A stretch of 64,000 nt of DNA from Stomoxys calcitrans (taxonomy: Eukaryota; Arthropoda; Insecta; Diptera; Muscidae), in assembly GCF_963082655.1 (NCBI RefSeq), contig NC_081556.1, positions 5,253,765 to 5,317,764 of the forward strand. Reading direction: 5' to 3'. Of the stretch, positions 57,535-64,000 are shown piece after piece. The notes below the pieces were generated by a model, which worked only from the letters and a program-made list of their open reading frames with translations, had not been told where the DNA came from and did no database searches. The first letter of the stretch is position 1, and every line of letters begins with the position of its first letter. Made by a program: the position numbers and the translations under genes.

Positions 57535-58652
57535 TAACTGATGTTTTATTTAAGTACTATACAATGCAAACCGTAGCGCAGAGATTAGTATGTCTGCGCC
57601 CTCCAGCGGCTCATAGTGTCAAATTGGGAGATCGGTTTATATGGCAGCTGCATCAAATTATCAATCGATTTATACCGTACTTGGAACTGTTGTTGGAAGT
57701 CATTCCTAACTATATAGGCAAAATGTCAACCAAATTGGATAAGAAATGCGCCCTCTAGAAGCTCAGTAAGTCTAATCTGGAGACCGGTTTATATGGCAGC
57801 TATATCAGGTTATAGACTGATTTAGACCATACTTGGCACTGTTTTTAAAAGTCATGCCAAATTAACATATGGAAAATTTCCACCAAATTGGATGAGAATT
57901 GCGCCCCCTACAAGCTCAAGAAATCTAATCTGGGCTACATCAGATTATCAACCGATTTAGACCATACTTGGCACTTTGTTGGAGGTCATACCAAAGCGAC
58001 ATATGCAAAATTTCAACCAAATTGGATAAGAATTGCGCCCTCTAAAAGCTCAAGAAGTTTAATCGGGAGATCGGCTTATATGGCAGCTACATCAGATTAT
58101 CAATAGATTTAAACCATACTTGGCTCTTTGTTGGAGGTCATGCCAAAACGACATATGCAAAATTTCAACCAAATTGAATAAGAATTGTGCCCTCTAGAAG
58201 CTTAAGAAGTCTAATTGGGAGATCGGTTTATATGGCGGCTATATCACGTTATGGACTGATTTAGACTATACTTGGCATAGTTGTTGGGAGCCATACCAGA
58301 AAACTTCATGCAAAATTTCAACCAAATTGCGCCCTCTAGTGGCTCAAGAAATTATGACCCAAAATCGGTTTATATAGCAGCTATATAAAAACATGAACCG
58401 ATTTTTCCCATTTACTATCCCAACTGACCTACACTAATAAGAAGTATTTGTGTAAAATTTGAAGCTCCTAGCTTTACACCTTCGAAAGTTAGAATGCTTT
58501 CGACAGACGGACGGACAGACATGACTAGATTGACTTAAAATGTCATGACGATCAAGAATATATATACTTTAGGGGTCTTAGACGCATATTTCTAGGTGTT
58601 ACAAACGGAATGACGAAATTAGTATACCCCCCATCCTATGGTGGAGGGTATC
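57535..58652 (+). mobile_element. Dispersed repeat 'R2' copy with ~150-bp tandem subrepeats
   Basis: Subrepeats of the form 'gatcggtttatatggcagct', 'gaccatacttggcactgtt', 'caaatttcaaccaaattgga', 'tgcgccctctagaagctcaa' recur with starts near 57626, 57781, 58066, 58218 and 58365, that is a period near 150 bp. Right end 'cctatggtggagggtat' at 58634-58650. The left end is displaced: at 57569 a SINE head ('gtagcgcagagattagtatg') joins it. Confidence 0.85.
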
Positions 58653-58722
58653 AAAATGATATGCTGTTCGACTTTCATCCTAAGGTTTATTTATTTAGAT
58701 GAACTCTAAGGTTTATTTAGGC

Positions 58723-58925
58723 CACCGTAGCGCAGAGGTTAACATGTCCGCCTATGACGCTGAACGCCTGGGTTCGAATCCTGGCAGAAACATCAGAAAA
58801 TTTTTCAGCGGAGGTTATCCCTATCGTCATGCTGGCGACATTTGTGAGGCACTTTGCCATGTAAAAACTTCTTCCCACAGAGCTGTCGCTAAATGGAATG
58901 TTCATGGGTAAATTTGCATTTGCAA
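58723..58925 (+). mobile_element. tRNA-derived SINE copy, best-preserved head
   Basis: 'ggccaccgtagcgcagagg' then 'ttaacatgtccgcctatga' (A-box region), 'cgctgaacgcctggg' and 'ttcgaatcctggc': the B box GGTTCGAATCC at 58770-58780 is perfect, the internal RNA polymerase III promoter of tRNA genes. The tail runs through 'tggcgacatttgtgaggca', 'acagagctgtcgcta' and 'gttcatgggtaaatttgc'. The middle block present in other copies is shortened. Confidence 0.9.
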
Positions 58926-61280
58926 GGACAAACCCCGTTTTTAAGAAATATCCGGTTTATTGAAAGTAATCTTGCAATTGATTACTTTAAAAATATTGTA
59001 TTTTTTTTTATTTTTTATTGAAATCAAAAATCAACTGTTATGTAGGGAGAAACATTTTCAGAACTTTTATAAAAATGTTGCAAGTGATTGATATATATTT
59101 TTTATATTAAGGATAGAGTAATGACACACACCTTTGCTGCTTATTCATGGCTCACAAGTTCTCTCTTCTTTTTTGTGGCTTTATTTTCATATGCACTTCA
59201 CTACACTGCCAATAAAGCATTATTATCCATACTAACATTAAAGTGAAAACAAATTTTTCCATACAGATAAAAAATTGAGGATTTTTGTTTTGTGTTAAGG
59301 TTGGTACTAAGTTCGTGTTTCATAAGGAAAATCGATTCTTGTTTACAACATAACTATTTTAATAACATTGCTTCACAAATAATGAGGAAACGTTCTACTG
59401 AATTCAATTATCATACTTTTGTTTAAAAGTTTATTATCCAAAAAAGAAGTAATCGTGAAAAAATACTGATTTGCATTGTGAAACACGTACTTAATAACGA
59501 TCTTTAGTTAGAATTCTATTTAAAATGGTGAAGGAAAAACGCACACTTATTTTATTGGGAAACCAGACTATAAAAATTGGTAAACCAAAAAAAAAAAAAT
59601 ATTAACAAAAAGCATTTTGTTTTCAAACCCTCCGTTTTATTTCAAACAATAGAAAAATTATTTTTCAAAGGAAAAACAATCACATTGTCAGTAAAGTATG
59701 CTTCAAGATTAGACAATGTTGAATCCATAAGTAAATCTATAAAAAAAATACGTAATTTTTTTCTTGAGGGGAACTTAAAAACCACAAAACTTTAAAAAAC
59801 AAATAAAATAGAAATAATTTTGTCTCTTTTTTTTCTGATACAAAAAAATATATACAATTATGAATAACAACAGTGTAAATCTAACGTAACGTAGAGAACT
59901 TACAACAATCCGTAATAGAACTTTTACCAATTACATATAACAAACATACAAAAATATTTAAAAAAACTCGAGAAAATGGAAAATAGTAAACCTCAAAATA
60001 CGATCTTACACGAAATAACTTTGAAAAAAAAAAACAAAAATAGAAAAAAAAGAAAACTTCAAATAAAGTTTTAAAATATTTATTAAAAACAAGAAAAAGG
60101 TTATAAAAATATGGATAAACACTGCCATTAAATGCGAAAACGTTATTCTTTTTTCACTTTTCTTTGTTTAAAACTTAATGAAAAAAAAAACAAATTATAA
60201 AATATATAACAAGAATAATAATAACGACATTAATGTAATGGCTGCTATCAATGATGAAAAACAAAACAAATGTAACATAAGAGGCAGAGGAAAACGCAAA
60301 ACCAAAGGCTAAAGCTCTCTTCTTCATAAAAAAAAAATCCCTACAAAAATTAAAGAAAAACACAAATAGGTTTTCTTTTGAGAAATAACCGATACCTGAT
60401 TGGACGTTCAAACAAAAAAAAAATAATTACCAAACAAAAAAAAATATTTAAACCACAACAAAAAATGTACCGGAAACTCTTTGCAAAACACGTATAGCAA
60501 TATGAAAAGAAACAAAAAAAAACCATCAAGAAATGTTATAAATAAAACAAAAATTCTGCGCATGTCTTCAGGCAAATATGGTTAGTTATCTGCAAGCAAC
60601 CAACCAACCAATCTTCTGGGCAGAGATCCCCTCGGGAGTCTACTTATAAACAAAATCCCTAATAATAACTACATATGCTATATATTTGTTGTAATATAAC
60701 TACTATAAGGCATACATCACAATGCCCAGCAACATATAGTAGTTTATATTAACTGTAAAGTTTTCTTTTAAATACAAATTTCTTTTTTCAGTTTTTCAAT
60801 GTAAATAATTCAATGCTGAAATAAAAATGCTTATTATAAAACAAAAAAATAAAAATGAACATATAAAAAAGGAAATGATACCCCAAAAAATTTTGATACG
60901 AATGAAATTTAATAAAAAAAAAACAGCCTATGAATGAGAATTTTAGTTAAGTTAGATATGGCTAAGGCAAGGATATATATGATAAGAAGAACCTAAAAGA
61001 AAGGTGCTCAGTTTTACTTAGTAAGAAAAAAAGTATTTTTTAATTGCAGTAAAATTAACTGCGCTTCAATTCCATACATGGCTATTTGAAAAGAAAAACA
61101 ACACAAATTGGTTTATACAAAAAAAAGTTATAAAATGTCAGAAATCTTGGATCATTTCAGAATGCTAAGCCAAAGAGGATAGAATTATAAGAGGAATATA
61201 ATTCTCTCAAAAATTTACAGCAATGTTAAGCTTATAGATGTCGTTCAATATTTTATTTTTCTTCAAAGCAAGCAGCTTTG
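58926..61280. other. AT-rich DNA without repeats
   Basis: Long stretch with many A runs (for example 59587-59600, 60020-60060, 60410-60425) and no shared element or exon. Similar in look to 47.0-49.7 kb. Confidence 0.4.
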
Positions 61281-61450
61281 TAATGGCCAGTTTACATGAT
61301 ACATCATGATGCGAGGTCATTGTTTAATGTATTGTTCATTATTTTATGTTTTTCAAAGCCAGCAGCTCTGCCGAGAAGAAAACTAAAAAAAAAAAATAAA
61401 AACAAGTAATGGCCAGTTTACATGGTACATCATGATGCGTGGTCATTGTA
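61281..61450. repeat. Short direct duplication, 126 bp apart
   Basis: 'taatggccagtttacatg' plus 'atacatcatgatgcg' at 61281 recurs at 61407 with single-base changes; a shorter copy of 'cttcaaagc..gcagct.tg' also precedes each. Contains the palindrome CATCATGATG. Confidence 0.8.
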
Positions 61451-61985
61451 ATAGTATTGGTGAAAATAAGGGTGTATCGTCACATGTACACTACGGTGGT
61501 TTTAATTTTTCTTTTTGGCGGCACCCACCTACAATGTTTCATTTTGTTAGATTTTAAAATTCCCAAAATTTGAGCACAATTGGAAGATGTTAACACGTGG
61601 TACTGTGGCCTCAAAGTTTTGAAAATCTCAATTTTTTTGGCTATTTGGCGACTTTGGGGAATTCGGTGACCCATATCTCTGAAACGGCTAAAGCCATTTG
61701 CCCATGGAATTGGCCTTTAATTTGAGCCCCATACTGCCATGGTTGGTATTTATGAACCGTTTAGATGGAGTTTTGAGGCTGGGAGGGGGGCACCGGCACT
61801 TTGTCCAAATCAAATTCCGTTGATTTGAGTGATTATGTTCAATATCGAAGAACGTTAGTAGTACTGAATTCGAGATAATGAAACGAATGTCCCTAAAAAC
61901 GTGCAAGGTTACCCTTGTGGTGATAGTCAGTCTGTTGTTTTTTGTAATTAAGGATGACATTTATTATCCAATTATCAAGAAAATT
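61451..61985 (+). other. Non-coding DNA with an R1 fragment
   Basis: At 61710-61800 the R1 phrase 'tttgagccccatactgccat' followed by 'ggttggtatttatgaaccg' and a G-rich 'gaggctgggaggggggcacc' is recognisable. Nothing else is seen. Confidence 0.55.
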
Positions 61986-63227
61986 TGCACATATCACTTT
62001 CTAAGCCCAAAAACTAACGTTATCAATTTTGGAAAAAATCGGTTCGGATTTAGATATAGCTCCCATGTATATATATATATAATTCGCCCGATTTACACTT
62101 AAAACAACGTATTTACAATAATTTTGGACGGATATGCATTAAATTCGGTATGGAATTTTGTATTACCCATCTGAAAGCCGCTGCCAATTTTTATTAAAAT
62201 CGGATCAGATTTAGATATAGCTTCCATATAAAGATATTATCTGAAGTTGAATTATTGAGCTGTAGTTTGAAAACTATAGGGGGAACTATATCCAAATCTG
62301 AACCTATTTCAATAAAAATTGGCCGAGGCCAATCGGACAAAAATTTCGGATTCTAAGGGCTCAAGAAGTCAAATCTGGAGATCGGTTCAAATGGGAGCTA
62401 TATCAGATTATAGACCGATTTGAACCCTACTTGGCACATATGTTTGAAGTCATAACAGAACACCACATGCCAAATTTTAGCCAAATCGAATGAAAACTGA
62501 GGCTTCCAGGGGCTCAAGAAGTCAAATCGGAAGATCGATTTATATGGGAGCTATATCAGGTTCTTGACCGATTTGGACCGTACTTTGCACAGTTGTTGCA
62601 AGCCAAAACAGAACACTACATGAAAAATCTCAACCAAATCGGACAACAGTTGCGACTTCCAGGAGCTGTAGAAATCAAATCGGGAGATCGGTTTATATGG
62701 GAGCTATATCCATATCTGAACCGATTTGGACCATTTGCAATCCCCAAAGACCTACATCTTTATTTATTATCTTTGCAAAATTTCAGGCGGCTAGCTTTAC
62801 GCGTTCTACCGCTATCGCGATTTCGACACACAAAGGGTCAGGCATGGCTAGATCGACTCAGAATGTCGAGACGATCAAGAATATATATATTGGGTTGCCC
62901 AAAAAGTAATTGCGGATTTTTTAAAAGAAAGTAAATGCATTTTTAATAAAACTTAAAATGAACTTTAATCAGATATACTTTTTTTACACTTTTTTCTAAA
63001 GCAAGCTAAAAGTAATATCTGATAACTGACAGAAGAAAGAATGCAATTACAGAGTCACAAGCTGTGAAAAAATTTGTCAACGCCGACTATATGAAAAATC
63101 CGCAATTACTTTTTGGGCAACCCAATACTTAATGGGATCGTAGATCAATATTTCGAGGTTTTGCAAACGGAATAACTATATTAGTAAACCCCCGTCCTAT
63201 GGTGGTGGGTATAAATAAGATTAATAA
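61986..63227 (+). mobile_element. Dispersed repeat 'R2' copy, carrying a mariner MITE
   Basis: Subrepeats near 62380, 62530 and 62680 ('ggagatcggtttatatggga' type) give a 150-bp period. Then come 'catggctagatcgactcaga' (62843), 'gacgatcaagaatatata' and, after the MITE, 'gatcaatatttcgaggtttt' and the end 'cctatggtggtgggtata' at 63197-63214. The left end is not clear. Confidence 0.85.
62888..63127. mobile_element. Complete 236-bp mariner-type MITE
   Basis: Element 62890-63125 flanked by TA on both sides. Its terminal inverted repeats are 32 bp and perfect, beginning 'ttgggttgcccaaaaagtaa'. The interior has no coding sequence. It sits in the 'atatatata' of the R2 end; the equivalent place in the 58.5-kb R2 copy (about 58560) is uninterrupted, so it is the empty site. 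A damaged relative lies at 20147-20336, also in an R2 copy. Confidence 0.95.
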
Positions 63228-63334
63228 GACGAGATAACTCTAGGGTGAACTTTCATTAAATCATTATCGAAAACGAAAGCGATTTCTACCAATTTTAAAA
63301 GGTTTCATCTCAAAGTCAAAAGAAGTCAAAGCGT

Positions 63335-63800
63335 GATAAGTTGGGTCGGGCCGAATTTTGTATGCCATCCACCATTGATTGCATTTATCAGGTTCTTGCA
63401 CGGTTTCTCTTAAAGGCAGAAACTAAAAAGGATCAATCAACTGCGCCCTCTAGAGGCTTAGGAAGTAAAATCTTAAGTACGGATTGTATGTGAGTTTTAT
63501 CAGTTTATGGACTGCAATTGGAGGTCGTAGGAGAACTTATCCAAATTTTCAGCCAAAACGTATAAGAGACCTCAAGAGACTCAGGCAATACAATCGGGAG
63601 ATCGGTTTATATGGAAGCTGTATACGGTTATGAACCGATTGGTCATGAAAGAAACATATTTGCAAAATTTTAGCCAAATCGGATGATAATCGCGCCCTCT
63701 AGAGGCTCAAGAAGTCAATTCGGGAGATTGGTTTATATGGGGACTTTATAAAGATATAGGCCGATATAGACGGCGATCAAAGAATATATATAAAAGAAGT
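63335..63800 (+). mobile_element. Dispersed repeat 'R2' copy, 3' part missing
   Basis: Starts with 'gggtcgggccgaattttgta' and 'tgccatccaccattgattgc' (63342-63382), the R2 left end, and goes on through 'gcgccctctagaggctta', 'gggagatcggtttatatgga' and 'agccaaatcggatgataatc' to about 63780, ending in 'gatcaaagaatatatata'. Confidence 0.8.
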
Positions 63801-64000
63801 TAAATATAGCTTGATGTTGTAATCGTAAGGGCAAAAATGATATGTATATCTCTTGATCTATGAAGCTGTGAAAAATAGTCAATTTAATTGTAAAGGAGCG
63901 GGAGCGGAGCGGCGCGAAAAAAAATTGCCGAAGCGGAAAAATTTTTGCCGGAGTGAAAGCGAAGCGGATAAAAGGTACCCACTGTGGTGGGTGTGGGCTT
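63801..64000. other. Start of a GC-richer unidentified repeat
   Basis: From 63893 the text changes to GGAGCG/GAAGCGG-type phrases ('gagcgggagcggagcggcg', 'gccgaagcgg', 'gcgaagcgg') that occur nowhere else in the window. It runs off the right edge. Confidence 0.45.

Noticed and set aside
58723..58800. A functional tRNA gene
   Set aside because: The B box is perfect but the same head continues into a SINE body present in several copies, and a full cloverleaf with an acceptor stem is not evident.

Overview
The window is insect nuclear DNA, very probably from a higher (calyptrate, muscid-like) fly. The only conventional host gene is the 3' half of the ecdysone receptor gene EcR on the plus strand: four coding exons at 42863-44855, with clean splice sites, encode the linker and DNA-binding domain, the hinge, the ligand-binding domain and a short C-terminal F domain. 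The exons for the isoform-specific A/B region are not in the window, so the preceding intron is inferred to be at least 42.8 kb long. The fly assignment rests on the EcR sequence, AT-rich introns, GAGA and CATA simple repeats, and the repeat families; no species is claimed.

Layout. 1-12005: a tandem satellite with a ~700-bp repeat unit, about 16 units, split at 5135-6437 by the 3' part of a dead LINE. 12006-12940: a dispersed repeat that recurs at 29.6, 32.8, 41.3 and 61.7 kb. 14430-15310: a 29-bp minisatellite. 17024-18662: a structurally complete Tc1-type transposon with an intact DD34E transposase and a Sleeping-Beauty-style IR/DR end layout. 18881-19465: 117 units of AAAAC. 19.5-30.5 kb: tRNA-derived SINEs, a second dispersed family with inverted 'tataccctccac' ends, mariner-type MITEs, two dead Tc1/mariner transposases, and a second 29-bp minisatellite. 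30.8-41.3 kb: mostly single-copy intron-like DNA with simple repeats.

42.9-44.9 kb: EcR exons, followed by probable 3' UTR. 45.7-50.2 kb: hAT-like non-autonomous elements with 8-bp target duplications and ends rich in TATCGATA, one of them partly re-duplicated in tandem. 51.8-53.5 kb: a dead mariner split by a hAT-like element. 57-64 kb: tandem duplications, SINE copies, and more copies of the 150-bp-subrepeat family, one carrying a 236-bp mariner MITE.

The genes do not form a pathway: one host regulatory gene (a nuclear receptor acting with Ultraspiracle as the ecdysone sensor) sits in a dense bed of mobile and tandem repeats. The most interesting signals are structural: the higher-order satellite inside a gene, the intact Tc1 element, the datable nested insertions, and the TATCGATA-rich hAT-like family just downstream of EcR.
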